A stretch of DNA of 64,000 nt, taken from assembly GCF_900624995.1 (NCBI RefSeq), contig NZ_UYXQ01000014.1, positions 1 to 64,000 of the forward strand, read 5' to 3'. The notes beneath the pieces were generated by a model that did no database searches, had not been told where the DNA came from, and saw only the letters and a program-made list of their open reading frames with translations. How positions within the stretch are numbered: the first letter of the stretch is position 1; every line of letters starts with the position of its first letter. A program made the position numbers and the translations under genes. Shown here in pieces: positions 38,301 through 46,698 of this stretch. Source of the stretch: Pseudomonas antarctica (GTDB lineage: Bacteria > Pseudomonadota > Gammaproteobacteria > Pseudomonadales > Pseudomonadaceae).

Positions 38301-38316
38301 TGGCCCAACTCTTGCT
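38301..38316 (+). promoter_or_regulatory. sigma-54 promoter of fliK
   Basis: TGGCCCAACTCTTGCT has GG at 38302-38303 and GC at 38314-38315 with exact ten-base spacing. It lies about 50 bases before the preferred fliK start. Confidence 0.75.
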
Positions 38317-38367
38317 TTACCTCCATGACTGCATCCCCGATCCCCTATGCAGTGGAGACCTTTACCT

Positions 38368-39681
38368 ATGCCAGTCGCCCCGAATTCGCTTCTTCAGGCT
38401 GCCCCCGTGGCCAAGCCTCAAGCGCCTGCCGTCACCCCCCAGGTCGCGGCTGCGGACCCACGGGGCAATGGCCCTGGCTTCGCTCAGGTGTTCGCCGGGC
38501 AAGGCGCGAAACCCACGGTAAAAGCCGACGATACCTCAGCCAAACCCGCGCGTGACAAGCCTTCCGACGCCAGCGACAAGCCTGCCGCCAGCACGCCAGC
38601 GGTTGCCGATAGCGGCAATCCCTTGCCTGCCAAGCCACCAGCCAAGTCCGACAGCAGCGCCAGCAGTGACGACGACAAACCCACCGACTCGTCCTTGGTG
38701 CAGCAACCCCCGGTTGACCCGGTCGTTGACCCGGCCTTGATTGTCACCGTCACGCCGGTGGCTGTGCCCGTGGAAACGCCAGCGCCTGTTGCGGCCAAGG
38801 ACGACAGGGCCCAGCAGGTCGTGGCGGCACCGGTCGCCGCTACGGATGAGGTCAAGCAGCCCGCGTTCGATCCTGAAGCCGACCCACTGGACTCAATGCC
38901 GGCCGTGCGCCTGGCGATGGAGCAGGGCGGTCACGTGTCGGCCAGCAGCCAGGCGCTGCAGAAGGCCGCGCCGACTACGACTCAGGATCAGCCGACCGCT
39001 GCGCAGAACTTCGCTGCGGGCCTGGCCAATATGGTCGACCAGCAAGCCACCAAGGACAGCACTGATCAAGGCGGCGATAAAGCCTTCAGCGGGTTGATCG
39101 AAGGCGGCCTCAAGGACCTGAAAGACGCCAGCAGCGACACCCGCGTCGATGACTTCGCCAACCGCCTGGCCGCTCTGACCCAGGCCGCCACGCCGAAAAC
39201 CGCGAATGCGTTGCCACCGGTAGCGAATGCGCCGTTGGCCATGCATCAGGGCGGCTGGACCGAAGAAGTGGTCAACCGCGTGATGTACCTGTCCAGCGCC
39301 AACCTCAAGTCAGCAGAGATCCAGTTGCAGCCGGCAGAGCTGGGGCGCTTGGATATCAAGGTCAACATGACCGCGGACCAACAAGCCCAGGTCACCTTCA
39401 TGAGTGGTCACGCGGTGGTGCGCGAAGCGCTGGAAAGCCAGTCCGGCCGCCTGCGCGAGATGTTTGCCCAGCAGGGCATGGGGCAGGTGGACGTTAACGT
39501 CTCCGACCAGTCCCGTGGTTGGCAGGGGCAGGGCCAGGAGCAACAGCAGCAGAACCAGGCCCGCAGTGTGAGCGGTAGCGGTGGGCGGGGTGATGGCGGT
39601 GATCACGCTGAGGTGGCAGCGGCCGTCGCGCCGGTGAGCCAGACCGTGATCGGCTCCAGCGCCGTTGATTACTACGCCTGA
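38368..39681 (+). CDS. fliK: flagellar hook-length control protein FliK
   Basis: A 437-residue exported ruler and substrate-specificity switch. The N-terminal two thirds are low-complexity, rich in Ala/Pro/Asp/Lys. The folded C-terminal domain is conserved ('SAEIQLQPAELGRLDIKVNM', 'VTFMSGHAVVREALESQSGRLREMF') and is followed by a Gln/Gly-rich tail. Starts at 38347 and 38368 are in frame; 38368 has GGAG ten bases before it and starts 'MPVAPNSLLQ'. It is a single-gene unit between its own sigma-54 promoter and the repeat block. Confidence 0.9.
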   Translation: MPVAPNSLLQAAPVAKPQAPAVTPQVAAADPRGNGPGFAQVFAGQGAKPTVKADDTSAKPARDKPSDASDKPAASTPAVADSGNPLPAKPPAKSDSSASSDDDKPTDSSLVQQPPVDPVVDPALIVTVTPVAVPVETPAPVAAKDDRAQQVVAAPVAATDEVKQPAFDPEADPLDSMPAVRLAMEQGGHVSASSQALQKAAPTTTQDQPTAAQNFAAGLANMVDQQATKDSTDQGGDKAFSGLIEGGLKDLKDASSDTRVDDFANRLAALTQAATPKTANALPPVANAPLAMHQGGWTEEVVNRVMYLSSANLKSAEIQLQPAELGRLDIKVNMTADQQAQVTFMSGHAVVREALESQSGRLREMFAQQGMGQVDVNVSDQSRGWQGQGQEQQQQNQARSVSGSGGRGDGGDHAEVAAAVAPVSQTVIGSSAVDYYA

Positions 39682-39705
39682 TTTCAGCCTTATGAAGATC
39701 AAAAT

Positions 39706-39731
39706 GTGGGAGTTGGTTTGCCTGCGATGGC
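39706..39731 (+). repeat. degenerate REP singlet
   Basis: GTGGGAGTTGGTTTGCCTGC followed by GATGGC is a REP half-site with two changes from the GTGGGAGCTGGCTTGCCTGC form found at 40171. No inverted partner is nearby. Confidence 0.5.
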
Positions 39732-39790
39732 CATAGGTATCTACACATCTTTTTATGGGTTGAATTCTTTTGTGGTCGCGGGGGCGCTGG

Positions 39791-40103
39791 GTACATATCC
39801 GTTATTTGGGTAACGGCTGCTATGGGTTCCGCTCTTACAGCGGGTCACTTTTGAAAGAGCGCAAAAGTAACCAAAACGCTCTTGCCCCACCACTCGGCAC
39901 CTCGCTTAGGCTCGGTGTGCCCTCACGCAGGCTTTGGACCGTGGGCCGCCGCCATGGGCCATCCTTGGCCCATCGCGGCTAAACCGGCGTCCTGCCGGTT
40001 TACCCACGCTCCAAAGCCTGTGTTCGGCCAGCGTGGTTAACGGGGCGCCTAAGATCAAGATCAAAAGCAAGAGCACGGCGGCCTAGTAGCCGACCTGAGT
40101 GGT
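39791..40103 (+). repeat. left arm of inverted repeat element
   Basis: The arm starts with GTACATATCCGTT and ends in a 67-base stretch (40037-40103) whose exact reverse complement is at 40457-40523. In between, about 39870-40020, are nested smaller palindromes (for example AAACCGGC...GCCGGTTT at 39980-40001) that the right arm lacks. Confidence 0.8.
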
Positions 40104-40170
40104 TAGATCAAGAGCAGAGCCGAGGCGGCCTGACAGCCGACCTGATCTTTGAAACTGAACTCAATCTAAT

Positions 40171-40270
40171 GTGGGAGCTGGCTTGCCTGCGATGGCATCA
40201 ACTCGGTGGACTTGATGGACCGAGGTGTCTGCATCGCAGCGGTGCGGCGATCCGACAAGCCAGCTCCCAC
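40171..40270. repeat. REPIN (GTGGGAGCTGGC type)
   Basis: GTGGGAGCTGGCTTG at the left and CAAGCCAGCTCCCAC at the right are inverted REP units 100 bases end to end, the arrangement called a REPIN in fluorescent pseudomonads. It can fold into one long hairpin. A RAYT transposase in trans normally mobilises such units; none is encoded here. Confidence 0.75.
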
Positions 40271-40317
40271 AGAAAAGCAGAGCACTGCGGTGCTGGCAGC
40301 TAAACTCGGTCAAAATT

Positions 40318-40404
40318 GTGGGAGCGGGCCTGCTCGCGAAGGCGGTGTGGCAGTTACACATGAGCTGACTGACCCACCGCCTTCGCGAGCAAGCCCGCTC
40401 CCAC
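40318..40404. repeat. REPIN (GTGGGAGCGGGC type)
   Basis: GTGGGAGCGGGC plus TGCTCGCGAAGGCGGTG at the left pairs with CACCGCCTTCGCGAGCA plus GCCCGCTCCCAC at the right. This is a different sequence class from the REPIN 48 bases before it, so two REPIN families are side by side. Confidence 0.75.
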
Positions 40405-40456
40405 ATTGGGATCTCATTACATCAGCTAAATAGGGTGGTGCTCTGCTTCTGCTTCT

Positions 40457-40675
40457 ACCACTCAGGTCGGCTACTAGGCCGCCGTGCTCTTGCTTTTGAT
40501 CTTGATCTTAGGCGCCCCGTTAAACCACGATGGCCGAACGCAGGCATGCCGAGCCTAGGCGAGGCACCGAGTGGTGGGGCAAAGACCTTTTGCTTGCTTT
40601 TGGGTCTTTCCAAAAGTGAGCCGCTGTAAGAGCGGAACCCTACGAAGCCGTTACCGCAGCAACGGATATGTACTC
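40457..40675 (-). repeat. right arm of inverted repeat element
   Basis: This is the reverse-oriented partner of 39791-40103. Bases 40457-40523 are an exact reverse complement of 40037-40103, and the arm ends in AACGGATATGTACTC. It lacks the internal palindromic stretch of about 90 bases present in the left arm. Confidence 0.8.
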
Positions 40676-40739
40676 ATATCTACCTAAAAAACTCGTCATC
40701 GGCCCAGCACGACACAAAAAATTGTGTAGAGACCTATGC

Positions 40740-40809
40740 TGCGATAGCGGTGTATCAGTCACAGAAATTCCAACTGACCCACCGCTATCGCAGGCAAGCC
40801 AGCTCCCAC
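40740..40809. repeat. truncated REPIN upstream of fliL
   Basis: The inner arms TGCGATAGCGGTG (40740-40752) and CACCGCTATCGCA (40780-40792) pair, and the right side continues into GGCAAGCCAGCTCCCAC. The left outer GTGGGAGCTGGC half is missing. Confidence 0.65.
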
Positions 40810-40853
40810 ATTTGTTTTGTAGTGTTCGCTCTTCCCGAATTACCAGACAACTC

Positions 40854-40869
40854 TGGCATAACACTTGCT
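40854..40869 (+). promoter_or_regulatory. sigma-54 promoter of fliL operon
   Basis: TGGCATAACACTTGCT has GG at 40855-40856 and GC at 40867-40868 at the correct spacing, 50 bases before fliL. It should drive fliLMNOPQR-flhB independently of fliK. Confidence 0.85.
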
Positions 40870-40919
40870 CTTGCCTTTCCGTAGATCTATGAATTCCCGA
40901 ATAGTGACGGATTATTGGC

Positions 40920-41420
40920 ATGGCGAAGAGCGACGACGCAGCAACTCCCCCCGCAGGCAAAGGCAAGCTCAAGCTTATCCTGTTGATCGTGCTGGGCCTG
41001 CTCCTGGCCATCGGCGCCTCAGTGGGCGGCACTTGGTACATCATGCACAGCAGCGCGAGCAAACCAGCACCCGCCGCCGAAACCGCCAGTAACGTCAAGC
41101 AACCGGCAATCTTCGAGCCGATGCTTCCGGCCTTTGTCGCCAACTTCAATCAGAACGGTCGTCAACGCTACCTGCAGGTGAGTATCACCTTGCTGGCGCG
41201 TAACCAGGCGGACCTGGATGCGCTCAAAGTGCACATGCCGGTGATTCGCAACAACCTGGTGATGCTGTTTTCCGGGCAGAGCTTCGACAGCTTGGCCACC
41301 CCGGTCGGCCAGGAAATGCTGCGCCAGAAGGTCACTGCCAGCGTGCAGGAAGTGGCCCAGAAAGAGCTCGGCAAAGTCGTGGTCGAGCAGGCGCTCTTCA
41401 CTAACTTCGTATTGCAGTAG
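40920..41420 (+). CDS. fliL: flagellar stator-associated protein FliL
   Basis: A 166-residue single-pass inner-membrane protein that rings the stator and raises motor torque. The basic start ('GKGKLKL') leads into one transmembrane helix (about 19-38, 'ILLIVLGLLLAIGASVGGTW'), followed by a periplasmic SPFH-like domain ('RQRYLQVSITLLARNQADLDAL', 'FSGQSFDSLATPVGQEMLR'). It is the first gene of the fliLMNOPQR-flhB operon. Confidence 0.95.
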   Translation: MAKSDDAATPPAGKGKLKLILLIVLGLLLAIGASVGGTWYIMHSSASKPAPAAETASNVKQPAIFEPMLPAFVANFNQNGRQRYLQVSITLLARNQADLDALKVHMPVIRNNLVMLFSGQSFDSLATPVGQEMLRQKVTASVQEVAQKELGKVVVEQALFTNFVLQ

Positions 41421-41429
41421 GATCACGAC

Positions 41430-42398
41430 ATGGCCGTGCAAGACCTGCTGTCCCAGGATGAAATCGACGCGCTGTTGCATGGCGTCGACGATGGTCTGGT
41501 ACAGACCGAAATGGCTGCCGAGCCCGGCAGCGTCAAAAGTTATGACCTGACCAGCCAGGATCGCATCGTCCGTGGACGCATGCCGACGCTGGAGATGATC
41601 AACGAACGTTTTGCCCGCTACACCCGTATCAGCATGTTCAACATGCTGCGCCGCTCGGCGGACGTGGCGGTGGGTGGTGTGCAGGTGATGAAGTTCGGCG
41701 AGTACGTGCACGCGCTGTACGTGCCCACCAGCCTCAACCTGGTCAAGATCAAGCCGCTGCGCGGCACCGCGCTGTTCATCCTTGACGCCAAGTTGGTGTT
41801 CAAGCTGGTGGACAACTTTTTCGGTGGCGATGGCCGTCACGCCAAGATCGAAGGTCGTGAATTCACCCCCACCGAGTTGCGGGTGGTGCGCATGGTGCTG
41901 GAGCAGGCCTTCATCGACTTGAAGGAAGCCTGGCAGGCGATCATGGAAGTCAATTTTGAGTACATCAACTCGGAAGTGAACCCGGCCATGGCCAACATCG
42001 TTGGCCCCAGCGAAGCCATTGTGGTCTCCACCTTCCACATCGAGCTCGATGGCGGTGGCGGCGACCTGCACGTGACCATGCCGTACTCAATGATCGAGCC
42101 GGTGCGCGAGATGCTCGACGCCGGTTTCCAGTCCGACCTGGACGATCAGGACGAGCGCTGGGTCAAGGCCCTGCGCGAAGACCTGCTCGACGTCGACGTT
42201 CCCTTGAGCGCCACCGTGGCCCGTCGCCAGCTGCGTTTACGCGATATTTTGCACATGCAGCCGGGGGACGTGATTCCCGTGGAGTTACCCGAAGAACTGA
42301 TCATGCGTGCCAGCGGCGTGCCGTCGTTCAAGGTCAAGCTGGGTTCCCACAAAGGCAACCTGGCGTTGCAAGTGATCGAACCGATCAACCGCCGCTGA
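41430..42398 (+). CDS. fliM: flagellar motor switch protein FliM
   Basis: A 322-residue C-ring protein. Residues 6-17 ('LSQDEIDALLHG') are the CheY-P binding peptide, the middle has 'GRMPTLEMINERFARYTRISMFNMLRRSADV' (FliG contact), and the C-terminus is a SpoA domain ('LRLRDILHMQPGDVIPVELPEE'). It follows fliL by 9 bases. Confidence 0.97.
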   Translation: MAVQDLLSQDEIDALLHGVDDGLVQTEMAAEPGSVKSYDLTSQDRIVRGRMPTLEMINERFARYTRISMFNMLRRSADVAVGGVQVMKFGEYVHALYVPTSLNLVKIKPLRGTALFILDAKLVFKLVDNFFGGDGRHAKIEGREFTPTELRVVRMVLEQAFIDLKEAWQAIMEVNFEYINSEVNPAMANIVGPSEAIVVSTFHIELDGGGGDLHVTMPYSMIEPVREMLDAGFQSDLDDQDERWVKALREDLLDVDVPLSATVARRQLRLRDILHMQPGDVIPVELPEELIMRASGVPSFKVKLGSHKGNLALQVIEPINRR

Positions 42399-42432
42399 TC
42401 AACAATTATTTTTGCTTCGCCGAGGACATGTA

Positions 42433-42900
42433 ATGGCTACCGAACACGAAAACACTTCCGCCGAAGACCAAGCCCTGGCTGACGAGTGGGCTGCGGCCCT
42501 GGAAGAAACCGGCGATGTCGGCCAGGACGATATCGACGCGCTGCTGGCTGCCGACGCCGCCACCGCGCCGGCCGGCAACCGCCTGCAGATGGAAGAGTTC
42601 GGCAGCGTGCCGAAGAATAACGACCCAGTGAGTCTCGACGGCCCGAACCTGGATGTGATCCTCGACATTCCGGTGTCGATTTCTATGGAAGTGGGCAGCA
42701 CCGACATCAACATCCGCAACCTGTTGCAGCTCAACCAAGGCTCGGTGATCGAGCTGGATCGCCTGGCCGGTGAGCCGCTGGACGTGCTGGTCAACGGTAC
42801 GCTGATCGCCCATGGCGAGGTGGTGGTGGTCAACGAGAAGTTCGGCATCCGCCTGACGGACGTGATCAGCCCGAGCGAACGCATCAAGAAGTTGCGCTGA
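42433..42900 (+). CDS. fliN: flagellar motor switch protein FliN
   Basis: A 155-residue C-ring base protein that also docks FliH. The acidic N-terminal extension contains 'GQDDIDALLAADAA', an echo of the FliM EIDALL motif. The C-terminal SpoA domain is standard ('LDVILDIPVSISMEVGSTDINI', 'FGIRLTDVISPSERIKKL'). The frame opens at 42412, but the ATG at 42433 starts the family consensus. Confidence 0.96.
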   Translation: MATEHENTSAEDQALADEWAAALEETGDVGQDDIDALLAADAATAPAGNRLQMEEFGSVPKNNDPVSLDGPNLDVILDIPVSISMEVGSTDINIRNLLQLNQGSVIELDRLAGEPLDVLVNGTLIAHGEVVVVNEKFGIRLTDVISPSERIKKLR

Positions 42901-42901
42901 T

Positions 42902-43342
42902 ATGAAGTATTCGATGGCGGGACTGTTTCTGGCGCTGCCATTGAGCGCCCTGGCGGCCGAGCCGATTGCGCAAGCGGCGGCTGCGGCGCCCGTAGTCAGC
43001 AGTGGCATCGGCGGGCAATTGACCCAACTGGTGCTGGGCCTGTTGCTGGTGGTCGGGTTGATTTTCGTGCTGGCCTGGTTGATGCGCCGCGTGCAGCGCA
43101 TCGGCCCGGGCAATGGCCAGGTCATTGAGATGATCGGCTCGCGTGTCCTCGGCCCGCGTGATCGATTGGTACTGGTGCAAGTCGGTGAGGAACAGATTCT
43201 GCTCGGCATCACGCCGGGTCGTATCACCCCGCTGCACGTGCTCAAGTCGCCGGTTGAGGTGGCTAAGACCGAGGCCGCTACGCCAGAATTCGCCCAGCGC
43301 CTGATGGAGTTGCTGGGCAAGGATCAGAAGGATAAGAAGTAA
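42902..43342 (+). CDS. fliO: flagellar export protein FliO
   Basis: A 146-residue membrane protein needed to assemble the FliP ring. It has an N-terminal signal-like segment ('[17 protein letters not shown]'), one transmembrane helix (about 43-62, '[19 protein letters not shown]') and a cytoplasmic domain ('[28 protein letters not shown]'). The stop overlaps the fliP start (TAATG). Confidence 0.94.
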   Translation: MKYSMAGLFLALPLSALAAEPIAQAAAAAPVVSSGIGGQLTQLVLGLLLVVGLIFVLAWLMRRVQRIGPGNGQVIEMIGSRVLGPRDRLVLVQVGEEQILLGITPGRITPLHVLKSPVEVAKTEAATPEFAQRLMELLGKDQKDKK

Positions 43343-44085
43343 TGCGCGTTTTATTGACGCTCATGCTGTTGCTGGCAGCGCCTCTGGCGTTGGCGGCCGA
43401 CCCGTTGTCGATCCCGGCGATCACGCTGGGCACCAACGCCGCCGGCGCCCAGGAATACTCGGTCAGCCTGCAGATCCTACTGATCATGACCGCGCTGAGT
43501 TTTATCCCGGCGTTTGTCATGCTGATGACCAGCTTTACGCGGATCATCATCGTGTTCTCGATTTTGCGTCAGGCCCTGGGCCTGCAGCAGACGCCGTCGA
43601 ACCAGATCCTCACCGGTATGGCGCTGTTTTTGACGCTGTTCATCATGGCGCCGGTGTTCGACAAGGTGAACCAGCAAGCCCTGCAACCCTACCTGGCGGA
43701 AAAACTCACCGCCCAGGACGCGATCGACAAGGCCCAAGGCCCGATCAAGGACTTCATGCTGTCGCAAACCCGCTCCAGCGACCTCGAGCTGTTCATGCGT
43801 TTGTCCAAGCGCACCGACATCGCCACGCCGGATCAGGCGCCACTGACCATCCTGGTGCCGGCCTTTGTCACCTCCGAATTGAAGACTGCGTTCCAGATCG
43901 GCTTCATGATCTTTATCCCGTTCCTGATCATCGACCTGGTGGTGGCGAGCGTGCTGATGGCCATGGGTATGATGATGCTGTCGCCGCTGATTATTTCGTT
44001 GCCATTTAAGATCATGCTGTTTGTGCTGGTGGACGGCTGGGCGCTGATTATCGGCACGCTGGCCAGCAGTTTCGGCGGAGTGTAG
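43342..44085 (+). CDS. fliP: flagellar export gate protein FliP
   Basis: A 247-residue core protein of the export channel. It has a cleavable signal peptide (to about residue 19) and four transmembrane helices. Signatures include '[27 protein letters not shown]', the methionine-rich gasket region near '[10 protein letters not shown]' and '[28 protein letters not shown]'. Start and stop mesh with fliO and fliQ. Confidence 0.97.
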   Translation: MRVLLTLMLLLAAPLALAADPLSIPAITLGTNAAGAQEYSVSLQILLIMTALSFIPAFVMLMTSFTRIIIVFSILRQALGLQQTPSNQILTGMALFLTLFIMAPVFDKVNQQALQPYLAEKLTAQDAIDKAQGPIKDFMLSQTRSSDLELFMRLSKRTDIATPDQAPLTILVPAFVTSELKTAFQIGFMIFIPFLIIDLVVASVLMAMGMMMLSPLIISLPFKIMLFVLVDGWALIIGTLASSFGGV

Positions 44086-44089
44086 CGGC

Positions 44090-44359
44090 ATGACCCCAGA
44101 AGTAGCGGTCGACCTGTTTCGTGAAGCGCTGTGGCTGACCACCATGATGGTCGCTGTGCTGGTGGTGCCGAGCCTGTTGGTCGGCCTGCTGGTGGCGATG
44201 TTCCAGGCCGCGACCCAGATCAACGAACAAACCTTGAGCTTCCTCCCGCGCTTGCTGGTGATGTTGATCACCTTGATCGTCGCCGGCCCGTGGCTGGTGC
44301 AAACTTTCATGGAATACATCCTGCAGCTGTACGGCAGTATTCCGCAGTTGATCGGCTGA
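44090..44359 (+). CDS. fliQ: flagellar export gate protein FliQ
   Basis: An 89-residue two-helix membrane protein of the FliPQR gate ('LWLTTMMVAVLVVPSLLVGLLVAMFQAATQINEQTLSF', then 'LVMLITLIVAGPWLVQTFMEY'). Length and sequence are normal. It precedes fliR by 4 bases. Confidence 0.96.
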   Translation: MTPEVAVDLFREALWLTTMMVAVLVVPSLLVGLLVAMFQAATQINEQTLSFLPRLLVMLITLIVAGPWLVQTFMEYILQLYGSIPQLIG

Positions 44360-44363
44360 CCGC

Positions 44364-45149
44364 ATGCAATCCGTGCTGGCCTTGACCGACACCCAGATCA
44401 GCACCTGGGTGGCGTCTTTCATCCTGCCGATGTTTCGCGTCACGGCGGTGCTGATGACCATGCCGGTGTTCGGCACCACCTTGGTTCCGCGGCGTATTCG
44501 CCTGTATTTCGCCTTCGCGATCACCGTGGTGATCGTGCCCGGTTTGCCGCCGATGCCGCCGGTGAATGCCCTGGACCTCAGCGCGCTGTTGCTGATTGCC
44601 GAACAAATCCTGATCGGCGCGATGCTGGGGTTCTCGCTGACGTTGTTCTTCCAGGCGTTTGTGATTGCCGGGCAAATCATCTCGGTGCAGATGGGCATGG
44701 GCTTTGCGTCCATGGTCGACCCCACCAACGGCGTGTCGGTGGCGGTGATCGGGCAGTTCCTGACCATGCTGGTGACCTTGCTGTTCCTGGCCATGAACGG
44801 CCACCTGGTGGTGTTTGAGGTCATGACCGAAAGCTTCACCACCTTGCCGGTGGGTTCGGGGCTGGTGGTCAACCACTTTTGGGAACTGGTGGGGCGCCTC
44901 AGTTGGGTGTTGGGCGCCTCGTTGTTGCTGGTGTTGCCGGCGATCACCGCGCTGCTGGTGGTTAACATCGCTTTCGGCGTAATGACCCGCGCGGCGCCGC
45001 AACTCAACATTTTCTCGATTGGTTTCCCGTTGACCCTGGTGTTGGGCATGGGGATTTTCTGGGTCGGCATGGCCGACATTCTCAATCAGTATCAACCGCT
45101 GGCGACCGAAGCCTTGCAGTTCTTACGTGATTTGGCACGGGCGCGTTGA
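44364..45149 (+). CDS. fliR: flagellar export gate protein FliR
   Basis: A 261-residue polytopic membrane protein of the export gate. Recognisable blocks are 'FRVTAVLMTMPVFGTTLVPRRIRLYFA', 'GQIISVQMGMGFASMVDPTNGVSV' and 'MTRAAPQLNIFSIGFPLTLVLG'. It follows fliQ by 4 bases and precedes flhB by 3. Confidence 0.96.
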   Translation: MQSVLALTDTQISTWVASFILPMFRVTAVLMTMPVFGTTLVPRRIRLYFAFAITVVIVPGLPPMPPVNALDLSALLLIAEQILIGAMLGFSLTLFFQAFVIAGQIISVQMGMGFASMVDPTNGVSVAVIGQFLTMLVTLLFLAMNGHLVVFEVMTESFTTLPVGSGLVVNHFWELVGRLSWVLGASLLLVLPAITALLVVNIAFGVMTRAAPQLNIFSIGFPLTLVLGMGIFWVGMADILNQYQPLATEALQFLRDLARAR

Positions 45150-45152
45150 GCC

Positions 45153-46289
45153 ATGGCCGAGAGCGAGAGTGGTCAGGACAAAACAGAAGACCCCACGGAG
45201 AAACGTAAAAAGGACTCCAGGGAAAAGGGCGAGATTGCGCGCTCCAAAGAACTCAATACCCTCGCCGTCATGCTCGCCGGTTCCGGTGGTCTGTTGATTT
45301 ACGGCGGTGGTTTGGCGCTGGACATGATGGAGTTGATGAAACTCAACTTCTCACTGCCCCGCGAAGTGCTGCTCAGCCCCGGCGCCATGGGCCAGTACCT
45401 GCTGCACTCGGGCAAAATTGCGATTCTGGCGGTGCAGCCAGTGCTCATCACCTTGTTGCTGGCGGCGTTGATCGGGCCGGTGTCGCTCGGCGGCTGGCTG
45501 TTTGCTGCCGGCAGCATGGCGCCCAAGTTCAGCCGGATGAACCCTGGGGCTGGGCTCAAGCGCATGTTTTCCACCAAGGCGCTGGTGGAATTGCTCAAGG
45601 CGCTGGCGAAATTCATCCTGATTCTGTTTGTGGCGCTGACGGTGTTGTCGTCGGATATCGACGATTTGCTGCGCATCGCCCATGAACCGCTGGAGTCGGC
45701 GATTATTCACAGCGTGCAGGTGGTGGGCTGGAGTGCGCTGTGGATGGCCTGCGGGCTGATCATCATCGCTGCTGTGGATGCGCCGATCCAGCTGTGGGAA
45801 AGCCACAAGAAGCTGCTGATGACCAAGCAGGAAGTGCGCGACGAGCACAAGGACCAGGAAGGTCGCCCTGAGGTCAAGCAACGCATTCGCCAACTGCAGC
45901 GGGAAATGTCCCAACGCAAGATGATGGCTGCCGTGCCCGATGCCGACGTGGTCATCACCAACCCGACCCACTACGCCGTGGCCCTCAAGTACGACCCGGA
46001 GAAGGGCGGCGCGCCGATGTTGCTGGCCAAGGGCAGCGACTTTACCGCCTTGAAAATCCGCGAAATCGCCGTGGCCAACGACATCCTCTTGCTGGAGTCG
46101 CCGGAGCTGGCGCGCTCGATCTTCTACTCCACCGACCTCGACCAGGAAATCCCCGCCGGGTTGTACTTGGCGGTGGCGCAGGTGTTGGCGTACGTCTATC
46201 AGATCCGCCAATACCGAGCTGGCAAGGGCAAGCGGCCTGATCCGCTCAAGGATCTGCCGATTCCACCCGACTTGCGTCGCGATTCGTGA
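45153..46289 (+). CDS. flhB: flagellar export switch protein FlhB
   Basis: A 378-residue membrane protein controlling export specificity together with FliK. The charged N-terminus ('DKTEDPTEKRKKDSREKGEIARSKEL') precedes four transmembrane helices. The cytoplasmic domain has the self-cleaving motif Asn270-Pro-Thr-His ('VVITNPTHYAVALKYDPEKG'). The C-terminal tail is basic and proline-rich. It closes the fliL operon; unlike flhB-flhA pairs in many bacteria, about 1.6 kb separates it from flhA. Confidence 0.97.
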   Translation: MAESESGQDKTEDPTEKRKKDSREKGEIARSKELNTLAVMLAGSGGLLIYGGGLALDMMELMKLNFSLPREVLLSPGAMGQYLLHSGKIAILAVQPVLITLLLAALIGPVSLGGWLFAAGSMAPKFSRMNPGAGLKRMFSTKALVELLKALAKFILILFVALTVLSSDIDDLLRIAHEPLESAIIHSVQVVGWSALWMACGLIIIAAVDAPIQLWESHKKLLMTKQEVRDEHKDQEGRPEVKQRIRQLQREMSQRKMMAAVPDADVVITNPTHYAVALKYDPEKGGAPMLLAKGSDFTALKIREIAVANDILLLESPELARSIFYSTDLDQEIPAGLYLAVAQVLAYVYQIRQYRAGKGKRPDPLKDLPIPPDLRRDS

Positions 46290-46326
46290 GTTGTCCTCCG
46301 GCTCCCGCCCTTGAGCGCATTCCCCT

Positions 46327-46362
46327 GTGGGGGCCAGCCTTGCCCGCGATGGCGGCGTAACA
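46327..46362 (+). repeat. degenerate REP singlet after flhB
   Basis: GTGGGGGCCAGCCTTGCCCG followed by CGATGGCGGCG resembles a REP half-site with several changes and no inverted partner. It lies 38 bases after the flhB stop. Confidence 0.4.
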
Positions 46363-46395
46363 GCCAATTCCTGCCACCTGCCTGAAGTCCAGCCT

Positions 46396-46416
46396 TACCT
46401 GTCAACTTTGACAGTA
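46396..46416. promoter_or_regulatory. palindromic box, copy 1
   Basis: CTGTCAA-CT-TTGACAG at 46398-46413 is a palindrome with 7-bp arms inside a 21-base stretch that is repeated exactly at 46769-46789. It has the CT-N12-AG frame of a lux/las-type box. The right arm also spells the sigma-70 -35 hexamer TTGACA. It lies 71 bases before the first cold-shock-like gene. The regulator is unknown. Confidence 0.6.
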
Positions 46417-46487
46417 CCCATTGCACCGCCTTCACTGTTTGATAGGGCGGCTAGGCGCGCCTTTATGCGCGGCTCGGGAGAGCGGTC

Positions 46488-46670
46488 ATGGACAGGGGTA
46501 CGGTCAGGTGGTTCGACGCAGTCAAGGGCATTGGTTTTATCGCCCGGGACCGCGATGGCAAGGCGGTGCCCGTCGAGTCGGCGGGCAATAAATGCAGCGC
46601 AGTCGATGAGTGGCCGGCGCCGCCCAAGGCGCGAAAATCCCGGCAGCGAAAAAAATCATCCGAAGCCTGA
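46488..46670 (+). CDS. truncated cold-shock-domain protein with basic tail
   Basis: A 60-residue protein. The first 27 residues align with the start of a cold-shock domain ('GTVRWFDAVKGIGFIARDRDG', RNP1-like KGIGFI), but the second RNA-binding strand (VFVHY) and the rest of the barrel are replaced by 'PVESAGNKC' and a basic tail ('PPKARKSRQRKKSSEA'). GGGAGAGCGG precedes the ATG. A frame of this length with a convincing domain start and a regulatory box upstream is probably expressed. It may bind nucleic acid through the tail; function unknown. Confidence 0.65.
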   Translation: MDRGTVRWFDAVKGIGFIARDRDGKAVPVESAGNKCSAVDEWPAPPKARKSRQRKKSSEA

Positions 46671-46698
46671 TCCGGCAACGCTCAAAACCCCGAGGGCA

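Larger units (their letters stand above)
39682..40919. other. 1.24 kb gene-free stretch between fliK and fliL
   Basis: No credible gene is visible on either strand; short frames lack family features and cross repeats. The stretch holds, in order, a decayed REP singlet (39706-39731), the left arm of an inverted repeat (39791-40103), two REPINs (40171-40270, 40318-40404), the right arm (40457-40675), a truncated REPIN (40740-40809) and the fliL promoter (40854-40869). In most of the flagellar cluster the gaps are under 100 bases. Confidence 0.8.

Noticed and set aside
40171-40404. CRISPR-like repeats
   Set aside because: The units are inverted REP pairs, not direct repeats with regular unique spacers, and no cas genes are present.
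39770-40629. Several 60-80 codon open frames in the fliK-fliL gap
   Set aside because: All run through repeats or REPIN arms and have no ribosome site or protein family features.
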